This document shows, one piece after another, positions 20,696 to 31,706 of a stretch of 64,000 bases of DNA. Source of the DNA: Oscheius dolichura (taxonomy: Eukaryota; Nematoda; Chromadorea; Rhabditida; Rhabditidae). Below the pieces are notes generated by a model. It made no database searches and was not told the origin of the DNA. It worked only from the letters and a program-made list of their open reading frames with translations. How positions within the stretch are numbered: position 1 is the first letter of the stretch; each line of letters begins with the position of its first letter. Location of the stretch: positions 8,556,001 through 8,620,000 of the forward strand of contig OW051495.1 of NCBI GenBank assembly GCA_932521035.1, written 5' to 3'. The translations under genes and the position numbers were made by a program.

Positions 20696-22898
20696 GTCTC
20701 CGCGGTCTGGTTGCAATCCATCGGTCTCCACGCCTCCGGGAGTTTTAGATCCCAGCCAATAAATGCTAATTATAATGTGTTTGTTGCCTTTGAATCGAGA
20801 GGAACAGTCAGTCAGTGTTTTGAACAAATAGAGGGCTCCACGTCGGTTGTGTTTGGCTGATGACTGGGCAAAAACTGTCTTGTCATGAGATTGGCACCTC
20901 GTTAGGCGGCATTTCTGACCTGGGAAACGTTTTCACATAGCTAGGAAGTTAATTGACTGGATAGACTTTTATCAGCAAACGAGTTTCGGAAGCAAAGTGA
21001 TATTTGAAGTGGTGGGAACTGTTTAAAACAGGAAAAAAAAGCCCTTCGGCTAGATTTATCCGTTTTTTTTTGTGGAAATAAGGACTGTTCAAGGAGTGGC
21101 TACTGTAATTAAACCAACTTTGTCGTGTGGGTCCGGTAGCGGTGGCGCATCCGGCCCCTGAGCTTTGGAATTTCCATTGAAACAAAGTAAAAGCGCTGAA
21201 ATCGAATCAACTTGTCCACCCAGGAACTTGGTTACCCGACTGGCGATTGCTGTCTAAACCGGGCTCAATCGGGGAACTGGGAAAGCGGGCTGTCGCTGCT
21301 GATTAATCTCTCAATCCACAGAGTGATGAGTCTGTTTGTGTGCTTCCTGTACCAGACCTTCTTGTTCCGTCGAATTACAAGTCTATAATCGTATTGCGCG
21401 AGACGGCGGACAGTCTGCAATCTGCAGCTGGAAATTTGTTCCGGCATCAAAACACAATTTTCGGCATTCCACGCCGCGTCTGCTAGACAGCAACCGGCCG
21501 TAATTTGAGCAAAAACATAAAGGCAAAATGGAGGAGACCCATAGAAAAGGGCCGCTTGGAGTCTCAAAAGGGTTTCCTAACTATTGGGGCCTGTTTGTTG
21601 GCGACAGACCGAGAAACCGAAGAAACCGATGCCTGGCTCTTGTTTTAAACTTTTTAGGTCTTCTTACCGGGAGTATATGGTATCCATTTTAATCCAGAAT
21701 TCTCTCTAGTTTGTCACGAGTTGAAAAGTTCCCAGTGCATAAATATTCCCAGGATTACTAATACCCAGAGGCGTGGAAACGAACCTATTTCCTCAAATTG
21801 TACCTCCCATTTTTTGAACTCCCTTGGTAAATATTTTATTACAAAATTGTTATTCAAGGCAAAAAGGACACCTCTTCGTTTCTACCTAATAATGAGCCAG
21901 ACTGCTTCTTGCGTTCGAGTACAGGAAGGCGTACATTAACTATTCCATTCCAGAGAAGGAGACGGCTGTTTTCCTTTCAAAGACTCGGTGAAATCGGAAG
22001 ATCACTCTCTTTTTGAACTACAGTATATTGTTCGAGTACAGGACTATACTGTATTCGCCTGATCCCTGGGTATAGTGCTGGTGCACCTGTCCTCAAAGTC
22101 CATAATTATCCGGTATCCCCCATGAGATAAATTAGCCCGAGATTTTCCGGATAACAGTTCCTAGAATAGGCTCCAGAGCTCACATTAGAGGGAATGCGAT
22201 ACATCAACAAAGGGGTAGGGGTACCAGGCGGTAAATTACGTTACTTCCGGTAATATTGGTAATATGTGGGGGCAGCCAGCTCTCATTCCTTTCCTTTCAC
22301 CTGGTACGCCTGTATTAATTCTCAAAGGGGCAAAAGGGTTTGTAGAAGAAGACTACGGTCGATTTCCAATGGAAATCTCTTTGAAAGAAAAGATCTTCCG
22401 GGCTTTTGATTACGTTTTTGCTCGCTGAAATAGGATTACTGTAAAACAGAAAATTTGGCCCTGGGAGGTCCTGCAACGAAGGAAACCCTATATGTCAACT
22501 GTGTATCTTAATGTTTACAGGTTTGGCAAAAGTTGTCATCCAAAATTATCCCCGAGAAGAAAGGGGAGGTGGTACTCTTTGCCCTTTCTTCCCAAGCCAT
22601 AGCTATTTTTATCCCTTCTCTCCTCCAGTTCATCTCCATTTCTGATTAAATTTCTTTGTTATCATCAGTATTCGTTCGGATTCGAAATATGTCTCCATTG
22701 ATGGGTGTATATGATTAGTGTGTTGCCGGCTATTACTCCCCTCATAGAAGTCCTCCTCAGTTGTTTTCCCCCTCTCTGCGTCTTATCAGCCCCCGCCTCT
22801 TCTCCCTCCTTTGGTAATTGATAGGTCTCCGGATAATCCACCTCTTTTACTTCTTGAACTCTCCTTTTCTTCCTCTATTTCCTCAGTTCTTCAGCCAG
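20696..22898. other. Intergenic region upstream of the G-alpha gene
   Basis: No supported gene. The part near 22600-22890 is C/T-rich, as expected upstream of a gene, and may hold a missed first exon of the G-alpha gene. Confidence 0.4.
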
Positions 22899-25800
22899 AT
22901 GGACTATTTTATCCTTCCCTTACTCAGGAATTGCCTCAAAAAGAACTTAGACGACGATCACAGGTACCCATTACCGTAGTTCATTCCCTTATTTTATGCT
23001 TTAGTTTCAGTGTTGCGCAGATTACAGAGAAAATTGATAAGGAACTCCTAGCGGAACAGGAAAAATTGAAGAGAACCTTTAAAATTTTGATACTTGGCGG
23101 TCCAGCTTCCGGGAAGAGTACAATCTTCAAGCAAATGAGGTAATTCTCTCATAGTGTACGAGGGAGAGAGCGGGAGAACGTCACGGAGAGGGCAATAAAT
23201 AGAGGGAAATTTCTCTTTTTTTTCTTTCTGGCTCAAAATATGATAAAAAGCTTGGTAAAGCTCCCTTTTCTTTTAAAAGTAAGGGCAAAAAAGATCGTTC
23301 TCTGGCCTGTATCCTTGTCATTTTGTCAACTAGTCCAATAAGAAAAAGGATTAGCCAGGTACGAAGATGTATGCAGGAGCTCGTCATCCTATTATTTGAA
23401 GAACCTTTTGTTAGCTGTTGTGGTGAAATTAGGGAAAAGGACAGAAAAATCCATAAATTAATCCAGTGCCCGATTCCAAGGTGCTGTTCAGGAGGGGCAT
23501 ACCGGGGCAGCAAATTTCAATGTAGGGGAAATGACGTTCCTGGGATGTTGGGAAAGAAGGGCCATTCCAAGATGAGTGCCTAGTTGCCGGCAAATCTTCC
23601 AAGCAACCCTTAAAACCGGGCACAGGCTTTGGCCTCCAAAAAGTTCCAATACCAATTTGCCCCTGTTGGGAGCAGTATCTCCTTGCTCTGACCTCTCACA
23701 TAGTTTTGTTCTGTCTGTCTGCGCAAAAAATGCGTTTTTCCTCAAAAACTTCACCAGTGTTCTCGTTGTTTCCAGCCCTGTACGTTTCTGAAAATCATTT
23801 CTCATAACACTGGTTTTCTCGGGATCTGCGTAAAACCTGGAATATCTGATGAGGGACGCAGAACTTCCTGACAACCAATAACATGCCCCCCTGGGAAAAC
23901 CGGAAAAGTACTTTTCCCTGCTTCTTGGATACCGTAATCCTCGCAATTAGTCATCTTTGCGGCTGTGCCCGTCTGCTTTTGCAGGCCCACCTTTGCCAAC
24001 TACAAATCATTACAGTAGTCATCCATTTTTTAATCTTGTAGTCTACCTCACGCCCTAATTAAAATTAGTCTACACCCACTCATAAGATCTCTGGGATCAA
24101 TTTAATGCGGCTTTAGAAGGGAGGGGGTCACGCGTCAGAAGAGGGCATAGTCGAAAAAGGAAAGGGAGAGCCACGCGAGAGAGACAAAACCCCCTTGTTT
24201 TCGAGATTAGGACAGGAATAATTAGATTACGTAACAGAGAAAAGTTGACCTTTTTGGAGTAAGAAAAGAAAATAACCGAGGCGGGGTAAACAAGAGATAA
24301 AAGGGGAGAGAAAGATAGAATTAGAGGGAATTCTATGGAATTTTCTCTTCTGTGTGGGCTGAAAAGGACGTTTTGTCGAGAAATATAACAACAAAGGCTT
24401 TGGGAGGTAAAAAGGTACTGTAGAGCAAGGATTACGGTAGTGTAATCGGTGAGCCAAATGAGCCTGAAAGTCTGAAAATCCCGGGATTTTTGAAAATACC
24501 CTATTTTCATGGAGAAAAACTGGATAAATGGCCTTTTACCGACTCGAAAAACCTTGTTTTTCAGAATCCTGCATATGAACGGCTTCTCCGCCATGGATAC
24601 AGTCCATTTTCGCTATGTGGTCCTCCGAAATTTGTATGACTGCCTGGCCCAGTTAATTGGCCTAGCCGAAGAGATGAACATTCCTTTTCCTGAAGAACAA
24701 AAGGTTTTTTGCTTTATCATTTTTGGGTTCTATGATAGAACTTTAGGGATATGTGGTGATGTTCACAAAGTTCCACATCCAAGACTTTGAATCCATGCTG
24801 ATTATTCAGCCAGACACGAGAGAAGCAATCAGCTGTCTATGCAATAGCTCGGTAGTGGCGCAGATCTTGGAACAGAGGAATAATCTACCGATCATCGACT
24901 CCGCTCCATTGTAAGGGGATTTTCCTGTTCTCTAAAAGGAGTGGCAAGGTTTTGTAGTCTTGTGAGCGGGACCAGAAGCGTTTGCAGTCATATTCGAAAC
25001 CTATACTTTAACAACGACCTTTTTGACTCCATTCTCTGTTAGATTCCGTTTTCAACCCAAGGATCCGGGGCCTTTAGCCGAAAACTGGTCAGTATTCAAT
25101 GACGAAATTGAACATCAGAAGCAGTTGACCACAAACACGGCAAAAGGGCCCAAAAAGCGATTCTATAGGAAAGGTTTCGACCCCATTTGGGCCCTTGAAA
25201 TTTCCTATAAAATCTTCCCGTTCAAAAGTTGAGTTTTCAGTTTCATCAAAGAAGCCGACCGTATCCTCAGCCCGGACTACCATCCTACCATGCAAGACGT
25301 TATTCGAACCCGAATTCCCACCATTGGAATCCATGAGATCGAATTCCCCTACAAGGATAAGATCCTCCGGATGACGGATTTGGGTGGTCAGAGAACCGAG
25401 CGACGGAAATGGATCCACTGCTTTGATAATGTCTCTGCCATTCTGTTTATTATCGATATATCTAGCTACAATATGAAGTAGGGGAGGGCGGAGATCAGTT
25501 AATTGGATAATTTTAGGTCGGACGCTAATGAAGTGGTTGGAAAACGGACACAAGAGCCGCTGAATAGCTTGAAGAATAGTTTAAAACTGTTCCGGGATAT
25601 TGTCAATCTGGAAATATTCAGTGCCCGCACAGCTTTTATCGTATTCCTGAATAAAATGGATATCTTCAAGGAGAAAATAGAAACCATCCCATTAGGGCAC
25701 TACTTCAGGAGCTATACCGGTAAATTTCCGTAAATTCTTTCAAAATTGTGTATTTTAAGGAGACAATTCGTTTAAAGCAACGGTGGAGTATATTACTATC

Positions 25801-25956
25801 CGATTGAAAAGTCTCTACAACCCGGAGATATTGACCGAGAGCCGACTGTATATGCACTGCACAACAGCCACGGATACGGAATGTATTCGAGTCGTTTTTG
25901 AAGACTGTACTGAAGCGGTACTACGGGCTAATCTGGCAACGGCTGGGTATATATAA
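22899..25956 (+). CDS. Heterotrimeric G-protein alpha subunit
   Basis: Seven exons: 22899-22963, 23011-23139, 24565-24703, 24747-24910, 25241-25477, 25517-25719 and 25760-25956; 1134 nt, 377 residues (family about 350-370). Guanine-nucleotide motifs occur in order. G1 is [15 protein letters not shown] (usually GAGESGKST). Switch I is RTRIPTIGI with the catalytic Arg. G3 is [12 protein letters not shown] with the catalytic Gln. G4 is FLNKMDIF, G5 is CTTATDT, and the receptor-binding tail is ANLATAGYI. There is no Cys at -4, so no pertussis-toxin site. It should relay GPCR signals at the inner membrane. The start is uncertain: the chosen ATG gives [15 protein letters not shown], without an MG myristoylation site. 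Splicing at 'ttactcag' (22927) would begin NCLKK and needs an unseen first exon. Intron 2 is 1425 nt. Confidence 0.9.
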
Positions 25957-26535
25957 TCTCCATTTCTAACCCATGGCTTTAATCTTTTTTTCTGATACTG
26001 GTGACTGTAGTGAAATATCCCCCCGTTTGTGCTTTACCGTGTATCTCGCTGTCTCTTCCATGTTGGAAGTTCCCAAAGATTTCTACTTTTAGTCCTTGTA
26101 TGCATATTTTCCCCCCATAAAAGAGGGCTCTGACCTGTTCAAAAAGCTAATAAAAAGGTACAGAATTGTGGAAGTGTCAAAGTTTTATTTGAATAGTACA
26201 GTACTACGACTACAAGGCTGGCTCACTGACCATAACCTCAGGAAGTTAGGACGTTCTCTCTATTTTTAGGCTTCGCGACGGACTGAACTTGTTTGGTTTC
26301 GGTTTTTTGGGCCCATGCGAGGCTCTTTTGACTGGCCTAGAGCTCTGCATCCTTATGAAACTAGTCTCTACGCTTCCCCCAAGGAGGATCACCGACCCCA
26401 AGGTATACTAAAGGGGATTCTTTGTGGATATGGTCACTAAACGGAAGACTAGGGTACATCTAGAATGTTTAGCCTGCAGCTAGACTTTGAAGATCGTTTG
26501 GAGCTCATGAGAACCCAGCATAGTCGCTAGTCTGG
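25957..26535. other. Convergent 3' region between G-alpha and L-domain receptor genes
   Basis: No gene. 'gctaataaaaag' near 26147 is a candidate polyadenylation signal for the G-alpha transcript. Confidence 0.5.
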
Positions 26536-29500
26536 TTACAATCCAGCAATGTTGCGGGCTTCCGCTCCCGATGATTTCTGTTCTTTAGACGAAGTCGCAT
26601 TGACAGAAGCTCGTAATGAAAATGTATCGTTCTCTTTTTCCCTTTCTTCTGCTTGTCTTCTTGCTTTAACCACCGCTTTTGTATAGCCAATACAGTGAAG
26701 GTACCTAAGCATACCGCCATTAAAATTTTCAGAAATAACTAGCCAAGCCATTCTCCAACTGATAATGGCGGCTACAAGAGAAACTATATAGAAGGAGCGT
26801 TGAATAAGCTGGAAAATTGTGATTTTATTGGGAAAAAAATGTAAGAAATTACCATTGTGTGAACGTGTTCAATGTAATAAGGCTTGCTGCAGGGGTTATA
26901 GCCTAAATTTTTACTGCGAAGTATTTTACAGGTGTATTGGAAGAAGTCAGCAGTTAGCCAAGAGCGAAATTGACCATAGCGTAGCAGAAGATACTGTAAA
27001 GATGTTTAAGATAAAAGGGAAAAGAAATAACCTCGACTAGGATGAAAATGGGGAGAATCATCTGAAAGACGCAGTTCTTCCGGGAGTAACAGCTGTAAAG
27101 AAGAAGGCACACTTGGTAAATGGCGGTGAGACAGAGCACCGCTAATTCTATGTAAGACTGTACTTCTGTGAACGGCTGGAAAATGTCTATATTTGAGGCA
27201 AGAGGCTAGCAAACTCAATAACATTAATAAGGGAACGGTAGGGGACCTATTTTGATGGGGTATTATAGAATTTGCATGTCCGTAGGACTAAGAGCAAGTT
27301 TTGGCCCAAAACCCCCGATCCGTTAGAATTTGTTGAAACATTCCTGCCCTGCACGTATCATAAGCTACGCTGTGGACTAGTTGATATTTTGCTGCCAAAA
27401 ATAAAAATCGGCAAAGAGAATCCGGCCCACGTCAGCTCTGTTAGAGCCAAGAGTATGTGGCCTTTTCACAGTTCAGCCCATGCCAGATCAATGATGGCCA
27501 CTTTCGGCACAAAATGGTCGCGAGGAGGGTCCTTCCGATCCCATGGAGTGGTGACCCTAGTTAGCATAGCGCGAAAGCCTGTTCTCCTATCTGGTAGCTT
27601 TTGCTCGCCGCCCGTGCTATTCCGCGCCCTCGGTTTCCGGTGACCAAAAAGATCTCAGACGTTCGTCCATATTCCTGGTCACCAACTACAATTGTCGTCG
27701 TATGTCTTCGAAACTTACGGTGCCATCTGTATACATCCTGTACAGATCAAAATGTGAGGATGCAGCGTACTTCAACTCATCGATATCAATAATATCACTG
27801 TAAGTAATATCCAAAATATAATCTATTGGCTAGAAATTATATATATTTTTGATTAGAAAAGGAAGAACAAATTACCGCCAGGGCATAGATTAATTTATGG
27901 CTAGAAGCACTACCAAATTGCCTGTCAAATTGCAGGACGATTAGCTCATTATAGCGGGGGAGGGCAACGTAGACGAATAGAGCGATTCCTAGAAATAGAA
28001 CCAATAGTTGGCTGATAGATGATAGCCGTTTCCATTTCTTACTGAAATTTGTTTTTTAGGTGGGAATAATGGATCCTATTCACAGTAAGATTCCAATAAG
28101 ACCGGTTATAAAGGCACAGGGCAGCATGTAGTAGGAGTTCTCCTTGATTATGAAGAGAAACTTGGTCAGCATGTGGAGGACGGAATTGGTAAAGAGGGAA
28201 CTATACAGCTGGGGCATTGGACCCATCAGAGAATACTGGACTTCCTGAAAAATTAGGCTACGATTTTGGAATAAAGGGCCGGGTGATGAAACTGGAAAGT
28301 AGGGTACCCTTCATGGAATTAGACCTGTTCGATTCGGGGCAAGCTCATCTCTCCGACTGAGGGGGCAGCGGTGGCCAGGGTGGACGAAATTCGGGTCAAT
28401 GCTCCTCCTCACCGAACTACTATTATTGTTCCCCGATTTTTTCTGATATGGAAACACTAAGAATATACTAAATAATAAAGATAAATAACGCTTTTACAAA
28501 GAAAAACGAATTTCATAGTATACCAATATCAGAAACTCTTTCTGCCTTTGTTATTCTACCTTATAAGTATATTCTAGGGTAAGTTCAAACCTCTTTCAAT
28601 ATAGAAAACATTAAAAAGAAGCAGAAGAACATCACATAAATTGATTTGAGAAGAAAATGCATGTTTCATATATAATAGGGCTTATAACTTACCATGCCAT
28701 ACACCACATGACATATAAAATATAACATCTTGTTTTCCGTAATTTTCTGAGATGGAAAATGTTAGAAATTATAAAAAAAAAGTGATCGGCATGATTGTAA
28801 AATATAATAATAATAAGAACATTTTCTTGTTTCGGGAGAGTAGTTCGGTGAGGAGGAGCATTGACCCGGAATTCGATCTCGTGGTCCGAAAACCCAGAAA
28901 TCCGGCCTTTTTGACCTCGGAATTCCCCCCTTCCATGTTCCAAAAACTGTGTTTACTTATTGCTCACCTGAAAGACGATGAGCCGATCCAATAGGTTCAG
29001 TAGATTGACTAAAACATAAAGGAATAGGTAGATGTGCTGGTTGCCCAAGATTTGGCGAACACTTCCAAAAGCGACAATGGAAAATGCTCGGAGACGGATA
29101 ATAATTGCCAGGATGAGAGGAGGATAGCCCAGGAGGGAGGACCACAATAGAAAGGTGTCTCTATATCCGCCGTCGGGGTATGGAATATGCAGGACGGCTT
29201 CTTCTGAACGGGAACAATATAAGTTGTAGGAGTTAACCTACCACAGGTGATATTTTGAAGGCTGAAATTTTTGGAATCATAGAATTCTATGGAATGGCGG
29301 GAGCAGAAGTCGCTCTTATCAAAACCAACGGTATACTCGATGAGAATAGCCGGTAACTTTCGAGAGACAATTCTTTTTAGTCTGGAAAACAATGGAAATT
29401 GGAAGGAAGTAAGGCAGGAAATTAGCAAGAAAGAACGAGCCAGAGTTTGCGTTATCGCTTACTTGGGAAATGTGAAATTTTGGAGGTATTTATTGGTGTA

Positions 29501-30873
29501 GAGACTGATTGAGCAATCTCCATAATGGGCTATAACTTCCAAGTTTTCTAAGCCATCCATGGTCGTGAGAAAGGTGTTTTCAATCAGCAGCTGACCCTAA
29601 AGGGAATGTTTCAATTTTCAATTTAAATTTTGGTTATTGTGATGTTTTTCTTGCTCTTGGAACTTATCCCAATGCCCACCTTCCCAGGAAGTCGAATAAA
29701 CAGGAAATTCCCGATCAGATCTGGGAACCGGCTATTGGAGGTTCAAAACTCACCTTCGGGTCTAATAACTTTATTCCTTAATTTCCCTCAAATGAAATCT
29801 TGAGCTGGCGCTGGAATTTCCCGTCCCATATTGGCACAAAAGAAATATCTTGAAGGTAGTTTCGCCGTATGGTTTTCCTCCCCTTTTGAAAATTCCCTCA
29901 TTCTGATTCAGAACCGGACCGAATTAGAGCTCTTGTGGCTACAATATCTCCTCTCCTTTACCGTGATGACTCGTGTCTGTCGCAGGCTGTTCACGTCCAC
30001 TCCATCCGCTATCGTCTCCCCCACCATCATCAGTGTATTCTGTACGGGACAATTCGAATTGGGATACATGTCGGGTGGTTGATATTTGCAGTTGTCATAC
30101 ATCTCCGTATCCGGTTCACAGAGCCAAAAGTCTCGCATCCGATATTGAGGATGCGGATAGAGCAGCGCGACTTCCGTCGTGTGCAGACAGAACCATTCGC
30201 TATTATCCGGGGCTATTATTATCTCGCCCGGTCCAATTAGTATGGTTAATTTGATCCAACTTATCTCGGTGAGAACTTCATTATCGGCGATATGGAGAAT
30301 GTTCTCTAGTTCTGGAAATAAATCAGAAATCAGTCGGGAAAATAACAGAAGAAGACAAAAAATCCAAAGTTAGCTTGTAAGTAGTCTACAAACTCGTTTT
30401 TCTCAGAAATGAATATAAAGAGCACAAATAAAATGTATAAGTTCTGTATTCTTGAAAAGTATTGCTATTTTTAGAAGCACTATCGCTGCTTATTCAGTTT
30501 ACGCTATTGTACACGAGCTTGCCATCAGCTTCTTTTATCAGAATGTACCTGTCGTCTCTGATGTACAGTTGATGATTTTCAAGTTGCTCAAAAATGTTAG
30601 CATATCGATATTCGTCTTCATTATACTGATACAGCCGTAGATAACTTTTACATCTTGGAAAATCTTCTCCAGCAGTGAATAATTGTACTTTCCGCGAAGA
30701 ACAACATCCCCGTGAATGTATTCACATCCGCTTGTCATATTTTTCAATATTGCATTTGTCAAAGGTTGTGTAATTGTACAATCTGAATATTTTAGAAGGG
30801 AAGCAATACTAATATTACTGCTGAATGTGTAAACTAGTGGAATAATAGCGAGAAGGAAGCATAGCTTGAACAT
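26536..30873 (-). CDS. Receptor L-domain ectodomain fused to a 7-8-pass membrane region
   Basis: Eleven exons: 30873-30549, 30311-29962, 29596-29463, 29381-29242, 29203-28968, 28244-28084, 28041-27876, 27829-27719, 27175-27032, 26993-26853 and 26808-26536; 2181 nt, 726 residues, every phase consistent. Signal peptide MFKLCFLLAIIPLVYTF. The ectodomain has two L-domain-type leucine solenoid segments: YGCISIMKTNIDMLTFLSNL early, and GQLLIENTFLTTMDGLENL with SISLYTNKYLQNFTFPKL later. Between them is a Cys-containing region. From residue 334 come helices FLLWSSLLGYPPLILAIII, IYLFLYVLVNLLNLL, YYMLPCAFITGLIGILL, LLVLFLGIALFVYVAL, IELAVLCLTAIYQVCLLLY, VFQMILPIFILVEYLLL and FYIVSLVAAIISW, plus a weaker one near 410. 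The tail is charged and cytosolic in character (KARRQAEEREKEN). Likely a cell-surface receptor. A homologue starts at 61698. Confidence 0.78.
28385..28875. repeat. Inverted repeat in intron 5 of the L-domain receptor
   Basis: 'gggtcaatgctcctcctcac' (from 28393) is mirrored by 'gtgaggaggagcattgaccc' (28848-28867). The similar stretch is about 45 nt per arm. It lies in the 723-nt intron and is probably a non-autonomous DNA element. Confidence 0.7.
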
Positions 30874-31706
30874 GTGTAAGGCCTATTTCAAAGCCTATTT
30901 CTCGCCTCGGCTATGACTATGAGCTCGATAATAACGTTATTTATTAGATTTAATTTTTGAAGGCGTAATTCTATTACAGAGAACAGCAGTATTAGCTGAA
31001 CTTATCGGCCAATGAACAAGGAAGGAAGCTAGAAGATGCTGGTAGTTAGAAGTCAGCACTTTGTGGGCAGTGTAGTCGATTTTATGTCATTTTTAGACTA
31101 CTACTAGTACTTATTTGTGTTACAGGAATGCTAACATTTTATAAAAACACCCTTTCCATTTCTAAAAATGTAGTTCTTATCAATTTCAGGACGATCTTCA
31201 TCTTTTTTTGTCATTTTATCAAAACGTAACCATCGTCGGCACGCGCTAAAACCCGTGCAGCAAGCATTCAAATCTTCAATATTCTCTGTACTCTTTCATT
31301 TTTTTTACTATTTCTGCTGTTGCTAAACTGTTTTACTAATTTGCATATGTTTAGATAACTGCTTGCTATCGAGACCAACCAAAAATGCAATATTGAAAAC
31401 CTAGGCGTTGCGAAAACTGACGGCGAAGATCAATTTTAGTTGCACTTGCTCGTATTTGACATTTATGATCATTTTATCACATTTTGCTAGTTTCTTTTAG
31501 TTGTCGCTTGATTTTCTTTATAAGGAAACAAAATCTTACAGATTTAGATATTTTGCTGTAGAATAGCACGCTTGCAGACTATCAAAAACGAGTACAAATG
31601 CTTTTTACTGCTCTAACAAAAAAATGTCATTTTCTTTTTCTGTTCTCATTTTCATTGTTAGCTTTCATTTGTTTCTAAATTGTTTTTTTCAGATTGACCA
31701 CCAGCC
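30874..31706. other. Shared upstream region between divergent L-domain receptor and SMC1 genes
   Basis: AT-rich, no coding frame. It should hold the promoters of both divergently transcribed genes. 'tttttttcag' 10 nt before the SMC1 ATG context is a candidate trans-splice acceptor. Confidence 0.5.

Noticed and set aside
30370-30548. Apparent frameshift or extra exon in the L-domain gene (a frame reading YILIKEADGKLVYNS)
   Set aside because: Splicing 30549|30311 (ACAG to AACTAG) joins the exons in phase and aligns with the homologue at 62043|62105, so this interval is intron.
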